64,000 nucleotides of DNA, from positions 62,001 to 126,000 of the forward strand of contig JAJDUI010000027.1 of the NCBI GenBank assembly GCA_022826745.1, given 5' to 3'. Shown piece after piece: positions 1-9,359 of this stretch (positions are counted from its first letter, which is position 1; each line of letters opens with the position of its first letter). The notes below the pieces were generated by a model. The model had not been told where the DNA came from, made no database searches, and saw nothing but the letters and a program-made list of their open reading frames with translations. The translations under genes and the position numbers were made by a program. The DNA comes from Thermoanaerobaculia bacterium. GTDB lineage: Bacteria; Acidobacteriota; Thermoanaerobaculia; Multivoradales; Multivoraceae.

Positions 1-732
1 CTGTCCGTCGAGCTGGACGGTCTGATCCGGAAGGGCGGCACCGTGCTCTTCGAGGGCGCCCAGGGCGCCCTCCTCGACGTCGACCACGGGACCTATCCCT
101 ACGTGACGAGCTCGAACTCGACGACCGGCGGCGCGGCCGTCGGCAGCGGCGTACCGCCGACGGCGATCGACGGCGCGATCGGCGTGGTGAAGGCCTACAC
201 CACCCGGGTCGGCGAGGGGCCGATGCCCACCGAGCTCGTGGACGGCGTCGGCCTCCACCTCCGGGACCGAGGACACGAGTTCGGCACGACGACCGGCCGG
301 CCGCGCCGCTGCGGCTGGCTCGACCTGGTCGTCCTGCGGCACGCCTCCCGGGTCAACGGGGCGCGCTCTCTGGCGCTGACGAAGATCGACGTGCTCGACG
401 AACTGGAAGAACTCCAGGTCTGCGTCGCCTACCGGATCGGCGGCGAGGTGGTGCGCAACCTGCCGGCGGTCACCGACCGGCTGGAAGCCGCCGAGCCGAT
501 CTACCGCACCTTCCCCGGCTGGAAGCAGGACACGCGCGGGGTGCTCGACCGGAACGACCTGCCGCGGGCCGCCCTCGACTACGTCGACTTCCTGGAGCAG
601 GAACTCGACGCCGGCGCGGATCTGATCTCCTCCGGCCCGCGGCGTGAGGAGACGGTGGTGAGCGGTGGAGGAAGGCTCGAGGAGTGGCTGGGGGAGCGGT
701 TCGGAGCAGTGCGGGCGGCCGTCGGCGAGTAG
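1..732 (+). CDS. purA: Adenylosuccinate synthetase, C-terminal part (5' end outside window)
   Basis: This is the carboxy-terminal part of adenylosuccinate synthetase, the GTP-dependent enzyme that joins IMP and aspartate in the first committed step of AMP synthesis. The reading frame is open from base 1, so the GTG at 43 is an internal valine and not the start. Visible family segments are the FEGAQG loop followed by LDVDHGTYPYVTSSN, then a TTTGRPRRCGW segment and LTKIDVLD, all characteristic of PurA. About 243 residues are present, a bit over half of the usual 420-430. The gene ends with TAG 17 bases before tRNA-Lys. Identity is secure from the motifs; the missing N terminus holds the IMP and Mg2+ catalytic residues. 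Confidence 0.96.
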   Translation: MSVELDGLIRKGGTVLFEGAQGALLDVDHGTYPYVTSSNSTTGGAAVGSGVPPTAIDGAIGVVKAYTTRVGEGPMPTELVDGVGLHLRDRGHEFGTTTGRPRRCGWLDLVVLRHASRVNGARSLALTKIDVLDELEELQVCVAYRIGGEVVRNLPAVTDRLEAAEPIYRTFPGWKQDTRGVLDRNDLPRAALDYVDFLEQELDAGADLISSGPRREETVVSGGGRLEEWLGERFGAVRAAVGE

Positions 733-748
733 AGCCGTATACTGCGCC

Positions 749-824
749 GGGCCGTTAGCTCAGTTGGTAGAGCAGTGGACTTTTAATCCAAGGGTCGGGG
801 GTTCGATCCCCTCACGGCCCACCA
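749..824 (+). tRNA. tRNA-Lys (anticodon TTT)
   Basis: A full cloverleaf can be folded: acceptor GGGCCGT (749-755) pairs with ACGGCCC (814-820), the anticodon loop CTTTTAA places TTT at 782-784, and the T loop is the usual GTTCGATCC type. Discriminator A821 is followed by an encoded CCA (822-824). A TATACT hexamer at 738-743 lies just upstream, but it is so close that it would start transcription at the mature 5' end. The 3' end overlaps by 13 bases the end of the convergent PepSY gene. Confidence 0.97.
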
Positions 825-2104
825 GATGTGCCGCCGGGTGGAGCCACCAGGCTCGTTCCCGACGCGGCCAGGCGGCGCCCCGGAAGCGAACCACCCGCCG
901 GTTCGCGGCGCTCCCCGTTCCGTTCGCGCTGCCTGGCCCGGCGCCGCACGCCCAGCACCCAGATGACGACACCGGTGACGGACAGCACCGCCGTGACGAT
1001 GCCGGCCAGGAAGACGATGATGCGCCCGGGCAGGCCGAGAATCTGGCCGCTGTGGATCGGGAACTGAAGCCGGTAGATCACGTCCGCGGCGCTGCCCTCG
1101 AGCGGCACGCTGTCGCCGATCAGGACGCCGTCGTGGCCGTCGACGTAGAGAATCGGCGGCCCCAAGCCGGACCGCATGCCCTCGAAGGACTCGAAGTAGA
1201 CGATGTAGTAGGCCTGCGCGGGTACGACGCCCACGCGGCTCAAGCCGGCCGGCCAGCCGCGGCGCGAGGCCTCGACAGAGGCCAGGTCGATCGCCCGGTC
1301 GAAACCGATCAGGTCCCTGCCCCAATCCTCCGGCGCCAGGACCTCGCGCGTTTCGAACGGGTACGGCTTCGGCTTGGAGAACACCTCGACAACCGGCCGG
1401 AAGACCTCGCGATTCAGGTTGAAGTACACGCCGCTGACCGCGAGCAGGAACAGGACGCCCCAGAGCCATAGACCGCTCGCGCGATGCGTGTCGTAGTTCG
1501 CCCGCTCGCCGCCGGCGTCCGTCTTCACCTTCCAGGACTTCTTCCAGCGCGACCAGAACGGGCGGCGTCGCGGCAGCGTCAGGTAGAAACCGATCAGGCA
1601 GTCGAAGGCCCACAGGAGCGAGATGCCGCCGAGCAACCAGACGCCGATGCGCCCCGGCGCGTGCAGCGTGTAGTGGAGGCGGTAGATGAAGGGCATGAGC
1701 TCCGCTCGTCCGAAACAGCAGGCTCCCCGGTCACGGGTCCCGAGGACCTCGCCCGACGCCGGATCCGCCCAGACCTGGTCGAAGCCGAGCTCGGCGGCGT
1801 AGTCCAGGTCGGCGGCGAGAGCCGGGGCCTTCGGCTGGACGTAGGCGCGCGCGGCGTGGCCGCTGTCGCCGGGCAGCGTCACGTTCGTCACCCGGATGCG
1901 GTCGTCCCAGGCCTCGATGCGCGAGACGAGCTCCGACGCCGACAGCGCCGGACGGCCTGGCGGCACGTGCATCAGATCGGGATTCAGCCAGGCGTCGAGC
2001 TCCTCGTAGAAGGCGAGCGCGCTCCCGGTCAGACCGACGACCACGAGAAAGAGCGCCAGGGTGAGTCCGGCGTAGCGATGCAACTTGCGGGCGAATCGGC
2101 GCAT
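812..2104 (-). CDS. PepSY-associated TM helix family membrane protein
   Basis: A membrane protein of about 430 residues of the PepSY_TM family, whose members include proteins annotated with iron-siderophore uptake and ferric reduction. The chosen ATG at 2104 gives a typical start, MRRFARKLHRYAGL, directly before the first membrane helix (about residues 13-35); the frame is open further upstream to 2161 but that extension is charged and unlike the family. Other hydrophobic helices lie around the middle and near the C terminus, with large periplasmic PepSY-like segments between (for example the VYFNLNREVF region). The gene is convergent with purA and its TGA (814-812) lies inside the tRNA-Lys 3' end. 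No iron-uptake gene is adjacent, so a role in metal reduction is only family inference. Confidence 0.8.
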   Translation of the reverse strand: MRRFARKLHRYAGLTLALFLVVVGLTGSALAFYEELDAWLNPDLMHVPPGRPALSASELVSRIEAWDDRIRVTNVTLPGDSGHAARAYVQPKAPALAADLDYAAELGFDQVWADPASGEVLGTRDRGACCFGRAELMPFIYRLHYTLHAPGRIGVWLLGGISLLWAFDCLIGFYLTLPRRRPFWSRWKKSWKVKTDAGGERANYDTHRASGLWLWGVLFLLAVSGVYFNLNREVFRPVVEVFSKPKPYPFETREVLAPEDWGRDLIGFDRAIDLASVEASRRGWPAGLSRVGVVPAQAYYIVYFESFEGMRSGLGPPILYVDGHDGVLIGDSVPLEGSAADVIYRLQFPIHSGQILGLPGRIIVFLAGIVTAVLSVTGVVIWVLGVRRRARQRERNGERREPAGGSLPGRRLAASGTSLVAPPGGTSGGP

Positions 2105-2175
2105 CGGAAGGCGGATAGTGGATCGAATCGGTCCTCTTTTGTCAATGCCGACTCGGCGCACGTCTGATGTCGGCG

Positions 2176-4215
2176 CTAACGCGGTGCGTAGTACCAGATC
2201 GGCGACGACCAGGCGCGCTCCTGGATCGTCAGCGGCACCCCGCCCCTGGGTTCCACGCCCGCCCGCAGCGCGTCCCAGGTGGTCCAGCGGCAGGTCGGGT
2301 TCTCAAGCACCCGCACGTAGTAGACGGCGTCGGTGCCCGGGTCGAAGTCGGGGTCCTCCCAGACCGTCGTCAGTTCGCCGGCGCCCAGATCGTCGCTGAA
2401 GGAGCAGTCGGAGAGATCGACGGTCGCCCCGTTGTCTGGACAGCGGTGGGTCTCCGGATCGACCGCTCCGCCATCGGCGCAGGCCACGTCGTAGACCTGC
2501 TCGCGGATCTCCTTGTGGTAGCCGCTGTCGTACCAGCCCTTGACGACCTGGAGGCGCTGGAGCGGCGCGCTGTGCCGGTCCCGCTGGGCCCAGACCAGGA
2601 AGCGGGGCGCCGCGTCGCTGTCGGCGAGCAGGTCGCCGCCCATCGGTACGCCGTCCGCGTAGGCCTGGGCGATCAGCTCCGGGCTCGCCGTGTCGAGGCC
2701 GTCGTAGTCGAAGCCGCCGAAGAAGCGGAGCCGGATCCGGGTGCCGGAGGTGGCGTAGGTCTCCTTGCGGCGCATCCCGCGGAAGATCGCGTCGCGGGTG
2801 TTCTCTTCCGCCCACACCGCGGCCAGGCCGGAGGCCGAGAACTGTGCGCTCCGCATGCCGAAGTAGGGTCCGAGCTCGTCGTCGACGACGGTGCCGCGCG
2901 CCTGAGCGGCCGGCGGGAGGTCGGCGATGTAGTCGAGCCGCTCCGGGGAGACCGGCACCGCGGCCCGGTTCTCGGGACTCGCCGAGGTCGGCGAGGAGCC
3001 GAAGTAGTTCGACTCGTCGAACGACGGCGCGCCGTTGTGGGTGTCGGTGGAGCCGACGAAACCGATCTTGAACGGGTTGCCGCGCCCCTCCTGCTCGAGC
3101 GCCAGGCCGCTGGCCAGGGCCTGCCGCGCGTAGCTTCTGCTCGGATCACTGTGGGACGTGATCTTGCCCTTGCGGGTGTTCATGATCTCGAAGTCGGCCC
3201 ATTCGTCATCCGGCGAGAGCTTCGGGTGGGTCTCCGAGGTGCCCTTGACTTGGGTCAGTTCGACCAGCGGCTCGTTGCGCATCCGCTGTTCGGCGAACGC
3301 GTTGTCGATCGCCCGGCCGTCGGAGTACTTGAGCCGGAACACCTGGCCGTGCGACTGGTTCATGTTGTGCGGGATCGCCAGGCTGTCGACCCCCTGCTCG
3401 CGCAGCCTGTCCATCCAGCTCCAGAGCCGCTCCGGCTCGTGGGAGTCGATCCGGGTGAACGGCCGGGCCGGCGCCTTCGACCCGGCGAAGATGACGTTCC
3501 GGTGGTACGCCGCCGACTCGGGCGCCGGCGTCGAGGAGGTCCACTCATAGGCGATGAAGGTGGTGAAGTTGCCCGGGTCGTTGTGGCGCTCAGCGGCGAG
3601 GATCGAGTCCTCCCAGGCCGAGCGGTGGGCGCCGTCGTCGAAGGACGCGTACTGCATCTGCGGGTGGTTCGCCATCCGGGCCTGTTGCCGTCGCAGGGGG
3701 CCCCCGTCGGTGCGCATCTGGCGGCCGAAGCGCTCGCGGAACAGGACCGCCCGCTTCTGCAGCGAGTACGCGTGCAGGTTGTCGCCCTCGTTCACGCCGT
3801 GAAACGCCTCCGCGCCGGGAACCTGGCCCACGCGAGTCGACGGGTCGGCCCACAGCGGCACGACTCCCAGGAAGAACCCGTGGTCCGAGACGGCGGCAAA
3901 GTCCAGCGGCTCGCGGAGGTTCATCGGGTCGCCGAACGAACTCTCGATCTCCTCACCCTTGGCAAAGCGGTAGGTCTGGTCGGGCGAGACCTCGGTGCCG
4001 AGCAGGTAGGCGTCGAAGGAGTAGCGGGTATGGATGTGGACGTCGCCGAAGTAGACGTTGCGGTGCTCGTTGTAATCCTCGGTCCGCTCGGCCGGCACGG
4101 GCGACTCGTCGTAGTCCCCGACGGACAACGACGTGTCCGTGCAGCCGAGGACGATGAGGCTCAGGATGACGGCCGCGGCTGAGAACTGCGGCGCTGTCGT
4201 TCGACGCTTCGACAC
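2176..4215 (-). CDS. DUF3604 domain lipoprotein
   Basis: A 679-residue exported protein of the DUF3604 family. The N terminus has a signal peptide ending in a lipobox (LIVLGC, cysteine about residue 25), so it is likely anchored in an envelope membrane. The mature protein begins with GDVHIHTRYSFDAY, a PHP-like metal-binding motif (HxH) typical of this family, and later has SDHGFFLG and DTHNGAPSFDE segments that fit further metal ligands. I start it at GTG 4215 because AGGGGAGG lies five bases upstream; GTG 4221 overlaps that ribosome-binding site. Family members are annotated only as putative metal-dependent hydrolases; the substrate is unknown. The neighbouring beta-lactamase-fold hydrolase gene is divergent. 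Confidence 0.85.
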   Translation of the reverse strand: MSKRRTTAPQFSAAAVILSLIVLGCTDTSLSVGDYDESPVPAERTEDYNEHRNVYFGDVHIHTRYSFDAYLLGTEVSPDQTYRFAKGEEIESSFGDPMNLREPLDFAAVSDHGFFLGVVPLWADPSTRVGQVPGAEAFHGVNEGDNLHAYSLQKRAVLFRERFGRQMRTDGGPLRRQQARMANHPQMQYASFDDGAHRSAWEDSILAAERHNDPGNFTTFIAYEWTSSTPAPESAAYHRNVIFAGSKAPARPFTRIDSHEPERLWSWMDRLREQGVDSLAIPHNMNQSHGQVFRLKYSDGRAIDNAFAEQRMRNEPLVELTQVKGTSETHPKLSPDDEWADFEIMNTRKGKITSHSDPSRSYARQALASGLALEQEGRGNPFKIGFVGSTDTHNGAPSFDESNYFGSSPTSASPENRAAVPVSPERLDYIADLPPAAQARGTVVDDELGPYFGMRSAQFSASGLAAVWAEENTRDAIFRGMRRKETYATSGTRIRLRFFGGFDYDGLDTASPELIAQAYADGVPMGGDLLADSDAAPRFLVWAQRDRHSAPLQRLQVVKGWYDSGYHKEIREQVYDVACADGGAVDPETHRCPDNGATVDLSDCSFSDDLGAGELTTVWEDPDFDPGTDAVYYVRVLENPTCRWTTWDALRAGVEPRGGVPLTIQERAWSSPIWYYAPR

Positions 4216-4356
4216 GGGCACCTCCCCTGAGTCCGGGCGACTGACGCCAGGCCGGCGATTCCGGCCGCGGCGCTGCCGCCAGGAGGCGACTCTAACGCCG
4301 TTCGGACAACGGCGCCCGGGTCGCTCGAGTCGGCCCCGACCATTAGGATCGCCTCC

Positions 4357-5733
4357 ATGCGCACCCGATCAACGCTCTTCGTCACCTTCCTGACCGCAGT
4401 CGCATCGTTGCTCGCCGCGGCGGCGACCGCCGGCGACGACCGCGGCACCCTGCTCGACCGAATCGACGGATTGGTCACCGAGTCGATGGAGGCCACGCAG
4501 ACGCCCGGCATCTCGGTGGCGGTCCAGCACCGCGGCGAACTGATAGTCGCCAGGGGCTACGGCTTCGCCGACGTCGAGAACCAGGTTCCCGCCACCGAGC
4601 ACACCGTCTACCGCATCGGTTCCGTCACCAAGCAGTTCACGGCGGCGGCGGTGATGAAGCTCGTCGGGGAGGGGAAGGTCGCTCTCGACGAGCCGATGAC
4701 GAAGTACTTCCCCGACTACCCCGTCGGGGAGTTTCACATCACGGTAGGGCAGTTGCTCGATCACACGAGCGGCATCAAGGGCTACACCGAGATGCCGGCG
4801 TTCTGGGAGCAGGGCAGGCTCGACCTCTCCCACGAGCAGATGATCGAGCTGTTCTCGGCAGAGGCCTACGAGTTCGAGCCGGGGGACCGTTACCAGTACA
4901 ACAACTCCGCCTACTACCTGGCCGGTCTCCTGGTCGAGAAGGCGAGCGGCAAGTCGTACGCGGAGTACCTGGAGGAGACGTTCTTCCGGCCGCTCGGGAT
5001 GCGCGAGTCGCACTACCTCTACAACGACCCGATCGTGCCCAACCGCGCCGAGGGCTACCGGGTCGAGGACGGCGTCCTGCTGAACGACGAGCCGCTGTCC
5101 ATGCACCTGCCGTTCGCCGCGGGAGCGCTCGGCTCCAGCGTTCTCGACCTGGTGCGCTGGACGGTGGCGCTCGGCGCCGGCGATGTCGTCGGGCCGGACG
5201 GGCTCGAGGCGATGACGACCCGGCGGCGGCTGCCCGGCGGCGACGAGATCGGCTACGGCCTCGGCCTGTTCGTCGGCGAGATGGCCGGCCACCGCCTGAT
5301 CGAGCACGCCGGCGGCATCAACGGCTTCCTGAGCCAGCTCGCCTGGTACCCGGACGACGATCTGATCGTCGCCGTGCTCGCGAACAGCCGCTCCGCCGAG
5401 CCCGGGCCCCTGCAGGCCCGGATCGCGCGCGCCGTGCTGGGCGTGCCGGAGCCCGACCACGCCCCGGTCGCGCTGGAACAGGACGAGCTCGAGCGCTACG
5501 CCGGCATCTACGACTTCGGCCGCAGCCCGCTACCGGTCGCGGTGAAGGACGGCGTGCTCCTGATCGCGGGCCGGGAGACCGTGCCGATCGGCGAGCACCG
5601 CTTCGCCGGCACCCGGGACCAGGAGCAGATGGCGATCTTCGAGGTCGATCCCGATACCGGGAAGGCGACCCACCTGCGCCTGGAACGCTGGGGCCAGGTG
5701 CAGCGCGGAAAGCGCGCCGGCGCCGATCAGTAG
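4357..5733 (+). CDS. Exported serine hydrolase, beta-lactamase/penicillin-binding fold
   Basis: A 458-residue serine hydrolase of the Beta-lactamase (class C / AmpH / EstB-like) superfamily. It has an N-terminal signal peptide (about residues 1-25), the active-site SxxK motif as S89-V-T-K92, the YxN motif as Y181-N-N183, and an HxG triad element (H317-A-G319) replacing KTG, as is usual in esterase or peptidase members of this group. A small C-terminal beta domain follows. ATG 4357 follows an AGGA-containing leader. The HxG motif and the lack of a nearby ampR make a peptidase or esterase more likely than an antibiotic-resistance enzyme; the substrate cannot be told from sequence. Confidence 0.88.
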   Translation: MRTRSTLFVTFLTAVASLLAAAATAGDDRGTLLDRIDGLVTESMEATQTPGISVAVQHRGELIVARGYGFADVENQVPATEHTVYRIGSVTKQFTAAAVMKLVGEGKVALDEPMTKYFPDYPVGEFHITVGQLLDHTSGIKGYTEMPAFWEQGRLDLSHEQMIELFSAEAYEFEPGDRYQYNNSAYYLAGLLVEKASGKSYAEYLEETFFRPLGMRESHYLYNDPIVPNRAEGYRVEDGVLLNDEPLSMHLPFAAGALGSSVLDLVRWTVALGAGDVVGPDGLEAMTTRRRLPGGDEIGYGLGLFVGEMAGHRLIEHAGGINGFLSQLAWYPDDDLIVAVLANSRSAEPGPLQARIARAVLGVPEPDHAPVALEQDELERYAGIYDFGRSPLPVAVKDGVLLIAGRETVPIGEHRFAGTRDQEQMAIFEVDPDTGKATHLRLERWGQVQRGKRAGADQ

Positions 5734-5771
5734 AAAGGCGCCCCACCATGTGGAACGGCTCGCCTGTGCAA

Positions 5772-5791
5772 AACAGAAACCGATTTCTATT
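5772..5791. terminator. Possible bidirectional terminator hairpin between convergent genes
   Basis: AACAGAAA and TTTCTATT flank a CCGA loop and pair at seven of eight positions. It lies in the short AT-rich gap between the convergent hydrolase and sulfatase genes. The stem is AT-rich and therefore weak, so this is a tentative call. Confidence 0.3.
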
Positions 5792-5804
5792 CTGCGCAGC
5801 CGCG

Positions 5805-7202
5805 TCAGATGTGCCACTCGATCGTGTCGCCGTTGTAGTCGGTCGTCGCGCGCCGCGACGGCGGTGAGACGCGGCCGTCCTCCATCTCTTCGCTCCAGCG
5901 GGCGAAGGCCTCCTTCATCTTCGCGATGACGTCCGGGTTGGCCGCTGAGAGGTCTTCGGACTCGCCGGGATCCTCATCGACGTCATACAGGCGCACCCGG
6001 TCGCCCGCCATCAGCAGCTTCCAGGAACCGTGACGGACCGCGGCGTTCGGCCCCGAGCGCCAGAACAGGTACTCGTGAGGAGCGCCCTCCGTCTCGCCTG
6101 ACAGGTAGGGGATGAGGTCGACGCCGTCGAGTCGGTAGCTCTCCACGTCGGGCACCCCCGCCAGGCTCGCCGAGGTGGCGAAGAGGTCGAGCGAGCTGAC
6201 CGGGTGCTCGTAGACGGTGCCCTCCGGGATGCGGCCGGGGAAGCGCATCAAGAAGGGCACCCGGATGCCGCCCTCGTAGAGGTTCCGCTTGTGGCCGATC
6301 AGCGGGCTGTTGTGGATCCGCTCGGTGTCCTGGGTGGACATCGCGCCGTTGTCGGAAGTGAAGATGACCAGCGTGTTGTCCGCGAGGCCGTGCTCCTCGA
6401 GCTTCGCGAGAACCATGCCGACGGCGTCGTCGAGGGCGCTGACCATGCCCGCGTAGACCCGCCGGTACGGGTCGTCGAAGTCCGGGAAGCGCTGGTAGTG
6501 CTCGTCCATCACCTGCATCGGGGCGTGAACCGCGTAGAAGGCGAGGTAGAGGAAGAAGGGCTTGTCCCGGTTGCGGTCGATGAAGTCCGTTCCCTCGCGG
6601 GCGAGCTGGGTGGTCTGGTACTCCTTCAGCTCGTCCTCCTCCCGGCCCCTGAACATGGCGACGATGCGGTCCGGGTTCCCGCGGGTGACCGGCTTCATCT
6701 CCAGCGCGTGCGCGCCCGGCCAGGTCGGGTCCACGTAGTTCATGCCGGAGGGCATGCCGTAGAAGTAGTCGAAGCCGCGGTCGAGCGGATGGAGCAGCCG
6801 CCGCATCCCGAGCTGCCACTTGCCGATCGCCGCGCTGGTGTAGCCGGCCGTCTTCAGCGCATCGGCGATCGTGCGGTGGTGAACACCGAGCGTCCCGCGA
6901 GCGGCGCCGATGGGCGGCACGGTCTGCGAGTTCAGCTCCTTGCCCCAGCGCTGCTGGTAGCGGCCGGTGATCAGACCGTTGCGCGACGGGTTGCAGACCG
7001 GCGCGGTCATGTAGCCGGAGACGAAGCGCACGCCGTCCTCGCCGAGCGAGTCGATGTGCGGAGTCGGGATGCCGGCGCCGCCGTAGGCCGAGATCGCGCC
7101 ATAGCCGAGGTCGTCGGCGAAGAGGAGGACGACGTTGGGTGGATCCTCGGCGGCTGCCGCAGCCGTCGCCAGCAGGAAGCAGGAGATGACGAGTCTCTTC
7201 AT
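5805..7202 (-). CDS. Exported type I sulfatase (formylglycine-dependent)
   Basis: A 465-residue arylsulfatase-family enzyme. The start at ATG 7202 has a good AGGGAGGA ribosome-binding site and opens a signal peptide (MKRLVISCFLLATAAAA); the longer open frame upstream lacks these. Metal ligands D30-D31 sit in LLFADDLGYG, and the sulfatase signature C70-x-P-S-R at residues 70-74 marks the cysteine converted to formylglycine. Later segments (FTSDNGA, GHKRNLYEGGIRVP) fit the second half of the active site. It would act in the periplasm or outside the cell on sulfated carbohydrates or other sulfate esters. No sulfatase-maturing enzyme gene is nearby. It is divergent from the PQQ dehydrogenase. Confidence 0.93.
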   Translation of the reverse strand: MKRLVISCFLLATAAAAAEDPPNVVLLFADDLGYGAISAYGGAGIPTPHIDSLGEDGVRFVSGYMTAPVCNPSRNGLITGRYQQRWGKELNSQTVPPIGAARGTLGVHHRTIADALKTAGYTSAAIGKWQLGMRRLLHPLDRGFDYFYGMPSGMNYVDPTWPGAHALEMKPVTRGNPDRIVAMFRGREEDELKEYQTTQLAREGTDFIDRNRDKPFFLYLAFYAVHAPMQVMDEHYQRFPDFDDPYRRVYAGMVSALDDAVGMVLAKLEEHGLADNTLVIFTSDNGAMSTQDTERIHNSPLIGHKRNLYEGGIRVPFLMRFPGRIPEGTVYEHPVSSLDLFATSASLAGVPDVESYRLDGVDLIPYLSGETEGAPHEYLFWRSGPNAAVRHGSWKLLMAGDRVRLYDVDEDPGESEDLSAANPDVIAKMKEAFARWSEEMEDGRVSPPSRRATTDYNGDTIEWHI

Positions 7203-7302
7203 CGGGCATCCTCCCTTCGAACATCGTTCGGGTTTCTTCCGTTCAGGATACACGCGCCCCGGGCGAGGATCGGCCTTCCGCGAGCAAGTACGATTGCTCG
7301 CC

Positions 7303-9336
7303 ATGCGATCCGCCAGCGCCTCGAACCTGACCGCCGCCGTCGCGGCGGCGCTTCTCTTCACCGCCTGCGGCCCGACCGACGAAGACTGGCCCGTGTACCT
7401 GGGCGACTCCGGACGCCGGCACTACAGCCCGCTGACCGAGATCGACCGGGACAACGTGAGCCAGCTCGAGGTCGCCTGGGTCTACGACGCGGGCGAACCC
7501 CGGGGCCCCGGCGCCACGATGTACACGAGCCCCCTGGTCATCGACGGGGTGCTCTACGCCCTCTCGCCCCATCTCGACGCCTTCGCGCTCGACGCCGCCA
7601 CGGGCGAGGAGATCTGGCGCAGCGATCTGGAGCTTCCCGGCAACGCCCAGCGCGGCCTCATGTGGTGGGAGAACGGCTCCGAGCGGCGGCTCTTCTACAC
7701 CCACGGCAAGGACCTGATCGCGCTCGACGCCGCCGACGGCAGCCTGGTCGAGGGCTTCGGCAACGGCGGCGTCCTCGACCTGACGCCGGACGTCGACCGG
7801 GCCGGCGTCATCTTCGTCACCGTGGCCGGACTCGTCTTCGAGGACAAGCTGATCCTCGGCTTCTCGACGAACGAGGACGCGAACGCGTACCCCGGTTCGA
7901 TCCGGGCCTTCAGCGCGGTGGACGGCAGCCTGGTCTGGCAGTTCGACACGATTCCGAAGCCTGGCGACACCGGCTCCGAGACCTGGGCCGAAGGCTCGCT
8001 CGAGCGCGCGGGCGGCGCCAACGTCTGGACCGGCATGGCGCTCGACGAGGAGCGCGGCATCGTGTTCGCGCCGACCGGTTCGGCGACGCCCGACTTCTAC
8101 GGCGCGAGCCGTCTCGGCGACAACCTGTTCTCGGACGCGCTGGTCGCCGTGGACGCGCGCACGGGCGAACTGAAGTGGCACTTCCAGGTCGTCCGCCACG
8201 ACCTCTGGGACAAGGACAACCCGTCGCCGCCGACGCTCGTTCAACTCGAGCGCGACGGCCGCACGATCGACGCGGTCGCGATCACGACGAAGACGGGGCA
8301 GCTCTACGTCTTCGACCGGGAGACCGGCGAGTCGATGCACCCGATCCACGAGATCGAGACGCCGATTCCGAGCACCCTGCCGGGCGAGGTGACGGCGCCG
8401 ACCCAGCCCATGTCCGCCGTCGTCATCAGCCGCCAGGACTTCGAGATCACGAACCGCACTCCGGAAGCGCGGGCGTTCGTCGAGGAGCGGATCAAGGACT
8501 GGGATCTGCGCCCCTGGGCGCCGCCGAAGGTCGGCACCGTCCTCTTCATGCCGTGGTACGACGGCGGCGGCGAGTGGGGCGGCTCGGCGTTCGACCCGAA
8601 CACGAACCACCTGATCGTCAATGCCAACGACGTCGCCGGCATTCTCAACCTCACCGAAGTTCCCGTCGGCTTCAGCCGCTACGGCACCTATGCGCTTCAC
8701 TGCGGACGCTGCCATGGGCTGAAGCTCGAAGGCACCGACATGGGCGGCCCCCTGCTCGGCGTCGGCGACCGCCTGTCCCGCGGCGAAATGCGCCGGATCA
8801 TCCGCGAGGGCAGCGGTCGGATGGAGGGCTTCGCGCACCTGAACCGGATCGAACTGGGCGCGATCGAGGCGTACATCCTGTCCCCGGAGCCCGAAGAGGA
8901 CGAGCCCAGGGGCGAACTCGCCTACGCGCTCGGCGGCTACGTCTACCTCCGCGACCACGAGAACCTGCCCGGCAACTCGCCGCCCTGGGGAACGCTCAAC
9001 TCGATCGACCTCGCCACCGGCGAGATCGCCTGGAAGGTGCCCTTCGGCGACTATCCCTCGCACCCCGGCCTCGGCTTCGGCGCGGTCAACTACGGCGGGC
9101 CGGTGGTCACGGCCTCGGGCATCATCTTCATCGGCGCGACGCCCGACGAGATGTTCCGCGCCTACGACACGCGGAACGGCGAGATCCTCTGGGAGACGAA
9201 GCTCTCGGCAGCGGGCTACGCGACGCCGGCCGTCTACAGCGTCGACGGCAAGCAGTACGTCGTGATCGCCGCCGGCGGTGGGCGTACGGGCGGGCCTTCC
9301 GGAGGCGAGTACATCGCGTTCAGCCTGCCGGAGTAG
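7303..9336 (+). CDS. Lipoprotein PQQ-dependent dehydrogenase with c-type heme domain
   Basis: A 677-residue quinoprotein alcohol/glucose dehydrogenase-like protein. From ATG 7303 it starts with a lipoprotein signal (LLFTAC, cysteine about residue 20). Beta-propeller blades with the PQQ W-motif pattern run through the protein (for example ALDAATGEEIWRSD, DGSLVWQFDT, RNGEILWETK). A cytochrome c segment with the heme site C467-x2-C470-H471 is inserted before the last propeller blades, which is the arrangement in quinohemoprotein dehydrogenases of this group. It should oxidise a periplasmic alcohol or sugar and pass electrons to the respiratory chain. The open frame continues upstream to 7135 but that part overlaps the divergent sulfatase and is not protein-like. 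Substrate unknown. Confidence 0.92.
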   Translation: MRSASASNLTAAVAAALLFTACGPTDEDWPVYLGDSGRRHYSPLTEIDRDNVSQLEVAWVYDAGEPRGPGATMYTSPLVIDGVLYALSPHLDAFALDAATGEEIWRSDLELPGNAQRGLMWWENGSERRLFYTHGKDLIALDAADGSLVEGFGNGGVLDLTPDVDRAGVIFVTVAGLVFEDKLILGFSTNEDANAYPGSIRAFSAVDGSLVWQFDTIPKPGDTGSETWAEGSLERAGGANVWTGMALDEERGIVFAPTGSATPDFYGASRLGDNLFSDALVAVDARTGELKWHFQVVRHDLWDKDNPSPPTLVQLERDGRTIDAVAITTKTGQLYVFDRETGESMHPIHEIETPIPSTLPGEVTAPTQPMSAVVISRQDFEITNRTPEARAFVEERIKDWDLRPWAPPKVGTVLFMPWYDGGGEWGGSAFDPNTNHLIVNANDVAGILNLTEVPVGFSRYGTYALHCGRCHGLKLEGTDMGGPLLGVGDRLSRGEMRRIIREGSGRMEGFAHLNRIELGAIEAYILSPEPEEDEPRGELAYALGGYVYLRDHENLPGNSPPWGTLNSIDLATGEIAWKVPFGDYPSHPGLGFGAVNYGGPVVTASGIIFIGATPDEMFRAYDTRNGEILWETKLSAAGYATPAVYSVDGKQYVVIAAGGGRTGGPSGGEYIAFSLPE

Positions 9337-9359
9337 TTGATACCGGCAGAAAGTTGTTG

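Noticed and set aside
738..749. TATACT as a promoter producing leaderless tRNA-Lys
   Set aside because: No -35 element at the right distance was found, and the spacing would start transcription at the mature end; co-transcription with purA is as likely.
2167..4182. Long open frame (671 codons) opposite the DUF3604 gene
   Set aside because: High-GC genomes give long antisense frames; its translation is Arg/Val/Gly-rich with no motif, while the other strand has clear family motifs.
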